Assembly (NCBI GenBank): GCA_016872875.1
Contig: VGYW01000520.1
Span: 1 to 5,449 of the forward strand
Length of the DNA: 5,449 nt
Origin: Planctomycetota bacterium
Lineage (GTDB): Bacteria; Planctomycetota; PUPC01; DSUN01
Direction of reading: 5' to 3'
Part shown: positions 1 through 5,449 of the stretch, in pieces
How the letters are laid out: each line of letters begins with the position of its first letter
How positions within the stretch are numbered: the first letter of the stretch is position 1
The notes under the pieces: model-generated
What the model saw: only the letters and a program-made list of their open reading frames with translations
The model's database searches: none
What the model was told of the DNA's origin: nothing
Program-made: the position numbers and the translations under genes

Positions 1-1
1 G

Positions 2-829
2 GGCGGCAACCTCGCGACGCCGTTCGGCAATGCGTTCGCCTACAGCAACGAGCAACTCGGCTTGTCGGTCGGCAGCCTCGGCTACTGCCCGATGTACAGC
101 AGCGACGGAACGAACAAGATCATTTCCGTCTGCACCTGGTTCCGGATCAACCGTGTGAACGGCTCAGGCTTCCCGACACTGCTCGGCAACAGCTACACGA
201 GCACCTGGTGGCTCGGTCTGCGAACGTCGACCGGCAAGTACAAAGCGATCTTCCGGAACAACACGTCGCCGTACGGCCCGTTCGAGTGGGGCTCCTACGG
301 CGCCGATCTTCGCAAGGTTGCCTGCGTCGCCTTCGTCTTGCCATGCGACGCCGGCAAGACCGCCAGCGTGTACCACAACGGTGTGATGGCCGTCCAGAAC
401 ACTCTCGCCAACGCCAGTTCCGTTTCCGGCAACCTGGATATCTGGGCGCTGTCGTCGGCCACACCGGGCATGTTCGCCGAAATCTTCGGCTTCGCCGCCT
501 GGACGCGAGCGCTGTATCCGGAAGAGATCCGCGAGCTCTCACTGGGCCCATGGGTGCTCCTCGGCAAGCGTCATCGGTTTTGGTATGCGCCCCTGATGGC
601 GTACCGCTCCGCCCAGATCGCCGGCGACTCGTCTTTCGCCGCATTTGGATTCCGCGGGACGCCAAGAATCGCGGCGATCGCGGGAACCTCAAGCCTCATT
701 GCATACCTCCGGCCGCCAGCGGCTCCCGAACGCACCTTGCCGATCCGGCCCGAGAGCCGCTCCTTTTCGCCGGCGGCCGAATCACGCACGCTCACGGTCC
801 GGCGAGAGAACCGGGGTATCGAGGCATGA
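2..829 (+). CDS. LamG/concanavalin-A-like phage tail fibre or decoration protein (5' end missing)
   Basis: The frame is open from the window edge to TGA at 827-829, giving 275 visible residues; the true start lies upstream, so the TTG at 62 need not be a start. The visible part looks like a LamG (concanavalin A-like jelly-roll) domain: ISVCTWFRI near residues 41-49, the YHNGV strand (compare the usual VYxNG), and the closing signature AEIFGFAAWTRALYPEEIREL-like block at about 160-179. It is followed by GPW..L...HRFWY (182-196), resembling the NPWQLF-P-RRR ending common in phage LamG proteins. A Pro/Ala-rich linker and short E-x-R repeats (about 243-275) finish the protein. Such proteins usually sit on the virion surface and may bind glycans; that role is inferred from the fold. 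The stop overlaps the next start (ATGA), suggesting translational coupling. The LamG call is fairly firm; the exact virion position is not. Confidence 0.75.
   Translation, partial: GGNLATPFGNAFAYSNEQLGLSVGSLGYCPMYSSDGTNKIISVCTWFRINRVNGSGFPTLLGNSYTSTWWLGLRTSTGKYKAIFRNNTSPYGPFEWGSYGADLRKVACVAFVLPCDAGKTASVYHNGVMAVQNTLANASSVSGNLDIWALSSATPGMFAEIFGFAAWTRALYPEEIRELSLGPWVLLGKRHRFWYAPLMAYRSAQIAGDSSFAAFGFRGTPRIAAIAGTSSLIAYLRPPAAPERTLPIRPESRSFSPAAESRTLTVRRENRGIEA
728..826 (+). repeat. C-terminal 9-residue E-[S/N]-R protein repeat in the LamG gene
   Basis: The encoded protein ends in units of nine residues: ESRSFSPAA (752-778), ESRTLTVRR (779-805) and ENRGIEA (806-826, shortened), preceded by a degenerate eight-residue unit ERTLPIRP (728-751). 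The repeat is clear at protein level but diverged at DNA level, so it is a maintained structural repeat and not a recent tandem duplication. The alternation of polar and hydrophobic residues would suit a beta strand, possibly a docking tail for the small adaptor encoded next door; docking is inference. Confidence 0.6.
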
Positions 830-1089
830 TCTTCACGAAAGATCCGAACGCGGTCCTCGATTACTCGATCGACTGGACCCGCTGGCTTGCAGGTGATCAG
901 ATCGCAACGAGCGTGTGGCTGGTCGCGACCGGGCTCACGAAGGTCGCTGACTCAAGGGCAGGCTCCTTGGCAACGGTCTGGCTCTCGGGCGGCACGGCGG
1001 GGCAGTCCTACACGGTGACGAATCGCATTACGACCGCAGGCGGCCGCACGGAAGACCGTTCGTTCGTCGTGAAGATCGAAGAACGCTAA
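826..1089 (+). CDS. Small beta-rich phage fiber-tail adaptor-like protein
   Basis: This 87-residue protein starts at the ATG that overlaps the preceding TGA (ATGA) and ends at TAA 1087-1089. Its frame is open further upstream, but this start gives the N-terminus MIFTKDPNAVLDYSIDW, which resembles the start of a family of small phage proteins that I recall being named phage fiber-tail adaptor. Further family-like features are the ATVWLSGGTAG block (residues 49-59) and the ITTAGGRTEDRSF-V-KIEER ending (68-87). The pattern suggests an Ig-like beta sandwich. These proteins are typically found next to fibre or tail genes and are thought to connect fibres to the tail, which fits the upstream LamG gene. 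There is no signal peptide or membrane segment. Translation probably depends on coupling, since the sequence before the ATG has only a weak GAGG (821-824). The family name is from memory and not verified by a search. Confidence 0.65.
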   Translation: MIFTKDPNAVLDYSIDWTRWLAGDQIATSVWLVATGLTKVADSRAGSLATVWLSGGTAGQSYTVTNRITTAGGRTEDRSFVVKIEER

Positions 1090-1101
1090 CAACTGCCCAC
1101 C

Positions 1102-1109
1102 AAGAGAGG
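1102..1109 (+). promoter_or_regulatory. Strong ribosome binding site for the 1117 gene
   Basis: AAGAGAGG lies 7 nt before the ATG at 1117, inside the only true intergenic gap in the window (1090-1116). It favours ATG 1117 over the in-frame ATG at 1129 and lets this gene be translated independently of the upstream pair. Confidence 0.65.
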
Positions 1110-1116
1110 TACTCCC

Positions 1117-1512
1117 ATGAGACGTGCAATGGTGCTGGTCATCCTTTGTCTCGCGCTCGCTGCGTTTATCGCGGCGCAGAGCGGATCGCCGCTGCTTGTG
1201 CCCGTGTGGGCCGGCGCGCGATATGTCTTCGCAAGGCTCGGTCCCACCCTGGTGCTCAACGGTAACCAACTGGATGTACTGTTGCCGCCAACGCCGCTCC
1301 GCCGGCGCGACGTTCTGTTGGTCTATGAGACAACCGCCGGCGGCTGGAAACTGCCCGCCGGCGCCAGCAACGTCACGGTCTACGTAAACGGCCTCCGTTA
1401 CCGCCAAGGCTACGACTACACGATCACCTCCGGCGTGATCAAGGCGCAGTTCGACAACATGCTGCCGGAGTTTCAGATCACCTGCGACTTCGACGCACCG
1501 GCGGGCCAATGA
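1117..1512 (+). CDS. Small protein with signal-peptide-like N-terminus, tail operon, unknown function
   Basis: The 131-residue product begins with MRR followed by a hydrophobic stretch (about residues 5-20, AMVLVILCLALAAFIAA) and then QSGSP, which fits a cleavable Sec signal or a single membrane anchor. The Cys at 11 is preceded by Leu, so a lipobox is unlikely. The rest is beta-rich: a Leu/Pro region (about 42-60), then NVTVYVNGLRYRQGYDYTI (85-103), which has the NGL...G-x-DYT pattern seen in short beta units of many phage fibre and structural proteins. The start is supported by the Shine-Dalgarno sequence at 1102-1109. The stop overlaps the next start (ATGA, 1509-1512). A secreted or anchored beta protein inside a tail operon is unusual; it could be a phage-encoded envelope protein or a virion protein with a hydrophobic tail. 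I do not recognise a family. Confidence 0.7.
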   Translation: MRRAMVLVILCLALAAFIAAQSGSPLLVPVWAGARYVFARLGPTLVLNGNQLDVLLPPTPLRRRDVLLVYETTAGGWKLPAGASNVTVYVNGLRYRQGYDYTITSGVIKAQFDNMLPEFQITCDFDAPAGQ

Positions 1513-1787
1513 CGAGAAGCGAGGCCGCGCGCCTGAGGCCGTACTGCCAGGAATGCGTGTGCGGGCGCGTGTATGAGTCACGCTACCGGCGGCGAGTGCT
1601 CGAATGTGCCCCCTGCCGGCGACGCCGCAACGTACTCGATGCCAACAAGCGGCGGGTTGATCCAGACTACGCTGCCCGCTGGGGGGTGTTGACCGCGATT
1701 ATCCCGGCCTGGCGGCACTTCCGGCACATCGCGCTCGATCTGTTTGGACCAGACGCGAATCTGAGGAGCAGTCTCACCGGTGCCTGA
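1509..1787 (+). CDS. Cys-rich basic small protein, probable zinc ribbon, unknown function
   Basis: This 92-residue protein starts at an ATG overlapping the previous stop by 4 nt. Its N-terminal third carries five cysteines: C13-x2-C16-x-C18-G and C33-x2-C36. The two CxxC pairs, separated by 16 residues rich in Arg and Tyr, fit a zinc-ribbon or treble-clef-like fold. A run of Arg (37-40) follows and would suit nucleic-acid contact. The C-terminal half (about 51-92) contains a hydrophobic, Trp-containing segment (RWGVLTAIIPAWRHF) that could be an amphipathic helix. No family is recognised. It lies between a signal-bearing protein and the tail-hub gene, with which it overlaps by 8 nt, so it is co-expressed with tail genes. 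It could be a regulator, an assembly factor or a host-takeover protein; none can be chosen from sequence. Reading-frame integrity and snug overlaps on both sides support it being real. Confidence 0.65.
   Translation: MTRSEAARLRPYCQECVCGRVYESRYRRRVLECAPCRRRRNVLDANKRRVDPDYAARWGVLTAIIPAWRHFRHIALDLFGPDANLRSSLTGA
1763..1768 (+). promoter_or_regulatory. Ribosome binding site for the GTG-initiated hub gene
   Basis: GAGGAG sits 11 nt before the GTG at 1780, within the end of the upstream gene. The hub frame is closed by a TGA at 1762-1764 and no other start codon lies between that stop and 1780, so this site and the GTG together fix the start. Confidence 0.6.
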
Positions 1788-4700
1788 TTACATCGGAAAC
1801 ATCACGGTCCCGGAGATCGCGCTGTCGGGTGTGTTCCCGATCGTGCCCGATTACCCGCACGGCCGTGCGCAGGCGCCCGAGGTCGTGGTCCATCAGTTCG
1901 GCTCCGGCAACGCCAAGATAGAGCAGCGTTTTCTCCTGGGGACCGGCGCGAAGCGCTTCACTGTCCGAAAGGCCTGGCTCCGTGACTCCGACCGCGTCGC
2001 CCTCCGCAACTTCTGGGAGTCGAAGTACGGCCCTTACGGCGCGTTCACTTACAACGCGCCCAACGACGACGGCCTTGGCACGACGGCCTACACGTGCCGC
2101 TTCGCCAACGAGCCGCTGTCCTGGGAGATGCTCACCGACGCCGTATGCTCGCTCGGCGTGACGCTCATAGAAATCCCAGCTTCCTCGCCCACCTACCCGC
2201 TGAACCAAACCGTCACGAGATTCCCACCGCAGGCGCTCAAAGACGCCCTGCTGTCCCAGGTCCAGCAGATCATCCCGCTCATCAAGATCCAGCCGCTTCA
2301 GTCCGGATATCCCGCGATCTACGTCTCCGACCGGCGCTGCATCGTCGGCTCGCGACTCTACCAGGCGCGCCTGCTGGAGTTTGACGGCATCTCGCAGGGC
2401 ATGGGTAGCGAGGCCGACGAGGCCCAGTTCTCCTTCGGCAACGCCGATCGCGTCATGCGCGATCTGGCCAACGACGTCGATCTCTACCGCGCCGCGCTCG
2501 AGTTCTCGATTTTCCACGTCGGCACCGGCACCAAGCTCGACCTTTGGAAGGGCGAGATTGTTAACTGGAATTGCGACGCCGGCCCGGAGTTTCGTGTCAC
2601 CGCCGCCGACGGCTTGTACGAACTCAACCTGCCCTACCCCACGCGCAAGATCTCGCGCACCTGCTGGAAGCCGTTCAAAGACGGCCTCAACTGCCCATAC
2701 TCCGGTCCGGACACCACCTGCGACAAGGGATTTGACACGCCCAACGGATGCCGCACTCACGGCATGAACAACCACTACGGCGGCGTTGTGGCCAAGCCCC
2801 AGGGCGTGCGTATCAAGGACAACTCCACCGGGGTCTGGGGATTCGGCCGCTCGCCTCTCACCAGCGTCTCACTCGTCGCCGATTCCATCTACGACCAGGT
2901 CCTGCCGGAGATCTTCACCGATTCCGCCATGCCGGTCAACGCGAAGATCGCCGCCGGGCGCGACGAGAGCGACTTCTATGCGGCGGTAGGCATCGTCGGC
3001 GAAGGGCCGCTCGGGGCTTACGGCACAGGGCACAGGCTTGACGGGCAGTACCACCACGGCTTCCCCGGCGCGCTCGGTCTGCTCACGAGTCTCGGCAATG
3101 ACCCGAATCCGGATCCCTTCGGCCTGGACACCGACGCGCCCATTGATCGCGTCGCAGGCACGGCGTTTGTGATGCTGCGCCGCTCGGACGCCAAGGGCCT
3201 TCAGCTTTCGCGCCTGAGCGAGCACCAGATGGAGGCCATCGTCCAGAACGGGTTGCGCGGCTGGGTCTGGACCTCGCCGGGCGTACGCGTGTGGGGGCCG
3301 CCGCTCACCAATCCCGTTTGGATCGCCATCAACATGCTGCTCCGGGCACGGGGCATCCGGTTGGGCGAGTTCGCCACCACGCTGCAGCTCGACCTGGCCG
3401 AGACGTTCTTCGACGTGAATGCCACGATCGCGGCCGCCTCCATCTGCGACGAGCAGGTGACGAAGCTGGTCGGCACGGGCACGGAGACGCAGTTCAAGTT
3501 CCGCGGCGTGATCCAGGAAGAGAAGCCGCTGCGCGACTGGCTCCAGGAAGTGCTCATGAACTGCCTGGGCTATTACACGTTCGCCTTCGGGAAACTCAAG
3601 ATCGGCGTGCGCGTGAACTCCTCGGCGGTAGAGGCCTTCACGGAAGGCAACATCCTGTTCCGGAGCCTTCAACTCGCGCCTCTCAGGCCTTCGTTCAACC
3701 ACCTAACCGCGAACTTCGCCGACGAGGATTTCGAGTTTGTCGCCAACTCCGTTGCCGTCTACGACATCGACCACGCCAACCTGATCGGTGGCGCGGGTCC
3801 GCTGTTTTTGAAGTCGACTGTCAACCTCGCCGGGAGCTCGTCGAAGTCGCAGGCGGGCAGGATCGTCGCCGTGCGCCTCCGCGAGGAGTTGGGCGGGATA
3901 ACCCCGTCGGAATGGAAGGCGGCGCGACAGGTGTCCTTCAAGACCACCGTGCTGGCCTTGAACACCGAACCGGGCATGGTGTGCTCGATAACGCATCCGG
4001 ACATGCCGGGCGGCAGCGGTGAGTTCCGGGTCGCATCCTGGCGACTCAACCGCGACTACTCGATCGACATCCAGGGCCGAGCAACCACGGATTCGATGTA
4101 CGACCTCGTCTCCGGCCCGAAACCCGCCGACGTCGTACCGGATACGCCGCCGGACGAGATCCTGATCGACACCGGCGTACCGGGCGTGCTGACCGCGACA
4201 CCGAAGCTCGGCGATTACGGCACCTTCGCGCTCGACGACATGAGCGTAGCTCCCGACGCCTCAGGCAACATGAACATCGTCGGCGCGCACGAGATCACGC
4301 TGGCGCTGTACTACGTCGACGAGTTGGCGACCGATCTCTGGGCGTCCATCGATGCCGCCATCGACGCCGGCACCGACCCGGTGACGGTCGCTTGCACGGT
4401 GAATCCGAACACCAGCCGGGTGTTCCGCGTGGGTGATTTCATCGTTCTCAACGACGAGGTCTCCGACGCCGGCCACTCGGGGAGGCGTTCCTACGAGTGC
4501 GCGCAGATCGTCGGACCCGGTGACGCCGGGGACGTAGTGCCAACGGGCGATTTCATCCTCCAGCGCGCCTGGCCCGGCGTCGATCCGGGCTTTGCGACCT
4601 TCGGGACTTTCAGGTGCGCGCATCTTGCCGGGATCCGTTTCTACAAGCTCGACCAGAAGACGTTCACCTTCAGCGTGCGCAAGGGCTTTTTCCGCACGCC

Positions 4701-5449
4701 GGGCCTACCCGCTCGAGTCGAGGCAAAGCTGCCGAGTGCCTGCCTTGTCGCTGCGCTCGCTGGCGTCGCGAACCACTTCGGCTACGGGCCCTTCACCGTC
4801 TTCCCGCTCTCCCGGCACAACGAGCCCTACATGCCGGGCCTGCGCACCTGCAACGGCGGCGCCTACACCTTCCAGGTGCCGGGTCCACTCACCGTGCAGG
4901 AGAACGTCGTCATCCCGATCAAGGTCCAGGATGCGGCTTCCATTCGGTGCATCTACGCTTACCTCCAGCAGGGCACGACCGACGGCCAGTCCGCGTACTT
5001 GGTCAAGATCAGCCGCGATGGCGGCGCGACGTGGGAGCCGCTCGAGTACATGGGCATCGCGCAGGCTCTGCCGGACGCTTACAGGAACACCTACGATTTC
5101 CTGGTCAACAACGAAGGCTACGGTCTCCCGGCCACGCGCCGCCTGCCTTACGCCGACTACGGTCTGATCCTCGCGCAGGCGGTCACCGGCAGCCAGGCGC
5201 CGCAGACGATCCAGACGGCCTCCTATGGTGCAAACCGCCTGGGCCTCGACGCCGGCAAGTTCGTCTTCATCGACCTCGGCGGCCCGAACGAGGAGTACGT
5301 GAAGGTGATCAGCGCCGATCCGGACGATCAGACGTTCGACGCCATAGTCACGAAGGACCACGCCGACGGCGAGCGCATCCGCCCGACCATCTGGCCCACC
5401 CCGACACTTAACGAGGGTGACGACCTTGCATTCGACATTCTCAGCGTCG
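1780..5449 (+). CDS. Giant fused tail-tip protein: gpM-like + gpL-like (Fe-S) + gpJ-like hub (3' end missing)
   Basis: I read this frame codon by codon: 1223 codons from GTG 1780 to the window end with no stop, so the C-terminus is missing. Start: an in-frame TGA at 1762-1764 and GAGGAG at 1763-1768 leave GTG 1780 as the only candidate; N-terminus MPDYIGNITVPEI. Modules in order: gpM/DUF2460-like (about residues 45-133), gpL/DUF2163-BR0599-like with four cysteines (185-335), gpJ-like hub (340-780), then beta-rich repeats (790-1223+). By analogy with lambda M, L and J and gene-transfer-agent gp12-gp15, it should build the baseplate ring and central hub that contacts the cell envelope and lets DNA pass. 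These are normally separate proteins; here there is no stop or frame change between them. Tail-tip role is well supported; module boundaries are approximate and judged by eye. Confidence 0.85.
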   Translation, partial: MPDYIGNITVPEIALSGVFPIVPDYPHGRAQAPEVVVHQFGSGNAKIEQRFLLGTGAKRFTVRKAWLRDSDRVALRNFWESKYGPYGAFTYNAPNDDGLGTTAYTCRFANEPLSWEMLTDAVCSLGVTLIEIPASSPTYPLNQTVTRFPPQALKDALLSQVQQIIPLIKIQPLQSGYPAIYVSDRRCIVGSRLYQARLLEFDGISQGMGSEADEAQFSFGNADRVMRDLANDVDLYRAALEFSIFHVGTGTKLDLWKGEIVNWNCDAGPEFRVTAADGLYELNLPYPTRKISRTCWKPFKDGLNCPYSGPDTTCDKGFDTPNGCRTHGMNNHYGGVVAKPQGVRIKDNSTGVWGFGRSPLTSVSLVADSIYDQVLPEIFTDSAMPVNAKIAAGRDESDFYAAVGIVGEGPLGAYGTGHRLDGQYHHGFPGALGLLTSLGNDPNPDPFGLDTDAPIDRVAGTAFVMLRRSDAKGLQLSRLSEHQMEAIVQNGLRGWVWTSPGVRVWGPPLTNPVWIAINMLLRARGIRLGEFATTLQLDLAETFFDVNATIAAASICDEQVTKLVGTGTETQFKFRGVIQEEKPLRDWLQEVLMNCLGYYTFAFGKLKIGVRVNSSAVEAFTEGNILFRSLQLAPLRPSFNHLTANFADEDFEFVANSVAVYDIDHANLIGGAGPLFLKSTVNLAGSSSKSQAGRIVAVRLREELGGITPSEWKAARQVSFKTTVLALNTEPGMVCSITHPDMPGGSGEFRVASWRLNRDYSIDIQGRATTDSMYDLVSGPKPADVVPDTPPDEILIDTGVPGVLTATPKLGDYGTFALDDMSVAPDASGNMNIVGAHEITLALYYVDELATDLWASIDAAIDAGTDPVTVACTVNPNTSRVFRVGDFIVLNDEVSDAGHSGRRSYECAQIVGPGDAGDVVPTGDFILQRAWPGVDPGFATFGTFRCAHLAGIRFYKLDQKTFTFSVRKGFFRTPGLPARVEAKLPSACLVAALAGVANHFGYGPFTVFPLSRHNEPYMPGLRTCNGGAYTFQVPGPLTVQENVVIPIKVQDAASIRCIYAYLQQGTTDGQSAYLVKISRDGGATWEPLEYMGIAQALPDAYRNTYDFLVNNEGYGLPATRRLPYADYGLILAQAVTGSQAPQTIQTASYGANRLGLDAGKFVFIDLGGPNEEYVKVISADPDDQTFDAIVTKDHADGERIRPTIWPTPTLNEGDDLAFDILSV
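1912..2178 (+). other. gpM/DUF2460-like segment of the fused tail-tip protein
   Basis: Residues about 45-133. The pattern is F-x-V-x-KAWLRDSD (61-71), then L-x-NFWESKYGPYGAFTY (75-91), then a Cys-containing strand YTCRF (104-108) and EPLSWEML (111-118), ending VTLIEIP (127-133). A Trp/Phe followed by a G-x-x-G-x-F-x-Y block and a closing beta strand is typical of lambda minor tail protein M and the DUF2460 proteins of gene transfer agents, which ring the tail just below the tube. Assignment is by pattern, not by search. Confidence 0.55.
2332..2784 (+). other. gpL/DUF2163-BR0599-like segment with probable Fe-S cluster site
   Basis: Residues about 185-335. It opens with IVGSRLYQARLLEFDGIS (188-205), followed by EAQFSFGNADRVM (215-227), then DLYRAALEFSIF (234-245) and LWKGEIVNW (255-263). 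This is the order found in lambda gpL: hub strand, x-x-SN segment, GA-x-V strand, WxGxV strand. Then come four cysteines, C295, C305, C314 and C324 (C-x9-C-x8-C-x9-C), in the C-terminal domain where gpL-related proteins are known to coordinate an iron-sulfur cluster. The final RTHGMNNHYGG block matches the usual end of that domain, where a C-x-x-[RH] and a Tyr/Phe-GG turn are seen. Confidence 0.7.
2797..4119 (+). other. gpJ-like central hub segment
   Basis: Residues about 340-780. Hub hallmarks are YAAVGIVGEGPLGAYG (398-414), where gpJ proteins carry the LxEGEI-type motif, GTAFVMLR (460-467), and TNPVWIAINMLL (510-521), the counterpart of NPAW-x-x-x-DLL in gpJ. Then comes QFKFRGVIQEEKPLRDWLQEVL with LGYYTFAFGKLKIG (571-610), the usual N-G-x-I ... 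G-x-L-x-x-x-x-GK-x-x-I segment. The segment closes with RVASWRLNRDYSIDIQGR (750-767) and MYDL. In lambda, J forms the hub and ends in the receptor-binding region. Confidence 0.7.
4147..5448 (+). other. Beta-rich C-terminal region of the hub, with two similar modules
   Basis: Residues about 790-1223, cut by the window end. A Pro-rich linker (DTPPDEI, 788-794) follows the hub. One module holds VGDFIVLNDE (884-893) followed by FILQRAW...AH; a later one holds AGKFVFID (1158-1165), EEYVKVIS (1171-1178), TFDAIVTKDHADGERI (1185-1200). Both fit the short phage beta unit in which a binding-loop strand is followed by E-x-V-x-V and a tF-x-A-x-x-x-x-H-x-x-G strand. Between them lies a beta-sandwich-like stretch with ISRDGGATWEPLEYM (1030-1044). 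This part probably faces the host surface; no receptor can be named. Confidence 0.5.

Noticed and set aside
208..825. Upstream extension of the adaptor-like gene in the same phase
   Set aside because: The extension overlaps the LamG domain, is Arg-rich and lacks family features; the ATG at 826 matches the expected N-terminus and overlaps the previous stop.
1090..1116. Possible promoter or terminator in the only intergenic gap
   Set aside because: The gap is 27 nt, shows a ribosome binding site only, and has no inverted repeat with a T-run or -10/-35 pair.
1127..1149. Lipobox in the signal-bearing protein
   Set aside because: The Cys at residue 11 is preceded by Ile-Leu and sits in the middle of the hydrophobic core, not after a Leu-x-[Gly/Ala] at its end.
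1774..2775. Long open frame of 333 codons on the minus strand, opposite the start of the hub gene
   Set aside because: It is antisense to a frame with clear gpM- and gpL-like motifs, its translation is low-complexity (rich in Val, Gly, Arg, Ala), and such shadows are common in GC-rich coding DNA.
2869..3702. Minus-strand open frame of 277 codons
   Set aside because: It is antisense to the gpJ-like hub motifs, with Arg/Ala/Glu-biased translation and no recognisable domain.
3291..4022. Plus-strand frame of 243 codons in another phase inside the hub gene
   Set aside because: The translation is Arg/Gly/His-rich as expected for out-of-phase GC-rich codons, while the hub phase carries family motifs throughout.
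4614..5411. Plus-strand frame of 265 codons inside the hub C-terminal region
   Set aside because: It is an Arg/His/Pro-rich out-of-phase translation; the hub frame here stays open with beta-rich, phage-like sequence.

Overview
The window is a compact, GC-rich stretch of phage or prophage late genes, all on the + strand and reading left to right. It has no RNA genes, transposase, integrase or recognisable promoter. It looks like the tail-tip part of a long-tailed (siphovirus-like) phage or integrated prophage in a high-GC bacterium. The host cannot be named from sequence alone; a soil or sediment proteobacterium or acidobacterium is only a guess.

Layout: (1) nt 2-829, the 3' part of a LamG/concanavalin-A-like fibre or decoration protein that ends in short E-[S/N]-R repeats. 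(2) nt 826-1089, an 87-residue beta-rich protein resembling those usually named phage fiber-tail adaptor. (3) nt 1117-1512, a 131-residue protein with a signal-peptide-like N-terminus and a phage-type NGL/G-x-D-Y-T beta segment. (4) nt 1509-1787, a 92-residue Cys-rich, probably zinc-binding, basic protein. (5) nt 1780 to the window end, a single open frame of at least 1223 codons with no stop. Genes 1/2, 3/4 and 4/5 overlap by 4, 4 and 8 nt; only genes 2/3 are separated (27 nt, with a good ribosome binding site). This indicates one co-translated transcript.

The main discovery is gene 5. From N to C it shows a lambda gpM/DUF2460-like segment, a lambda gpL/DUF2163-BR0599-like segment with the four cysteines expected for an iron-sulfur cluster, and a gpJ-like hub with its NP-x-W and Gly-rich hub motifs. 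Beta-rich C-terminal repeats follow and run off the window. In lambda and in gene transfer agents these are separate genes (M, L, K, I, J or gp12-gp15). Here the M-, L- and J-like parts appear to be one polypeptide, with no K (NlpC/P60 peptidase) or I module between them.

Working model (inference): gene 5 forms the ring and hub at the tail tip, the LamG protein and its small adaptor provide host-surface binding, and the two small unknown genes between them may be accessory tail or host-interaction factors. No base of the window is left in an unexplained gap longer than 27 nt.
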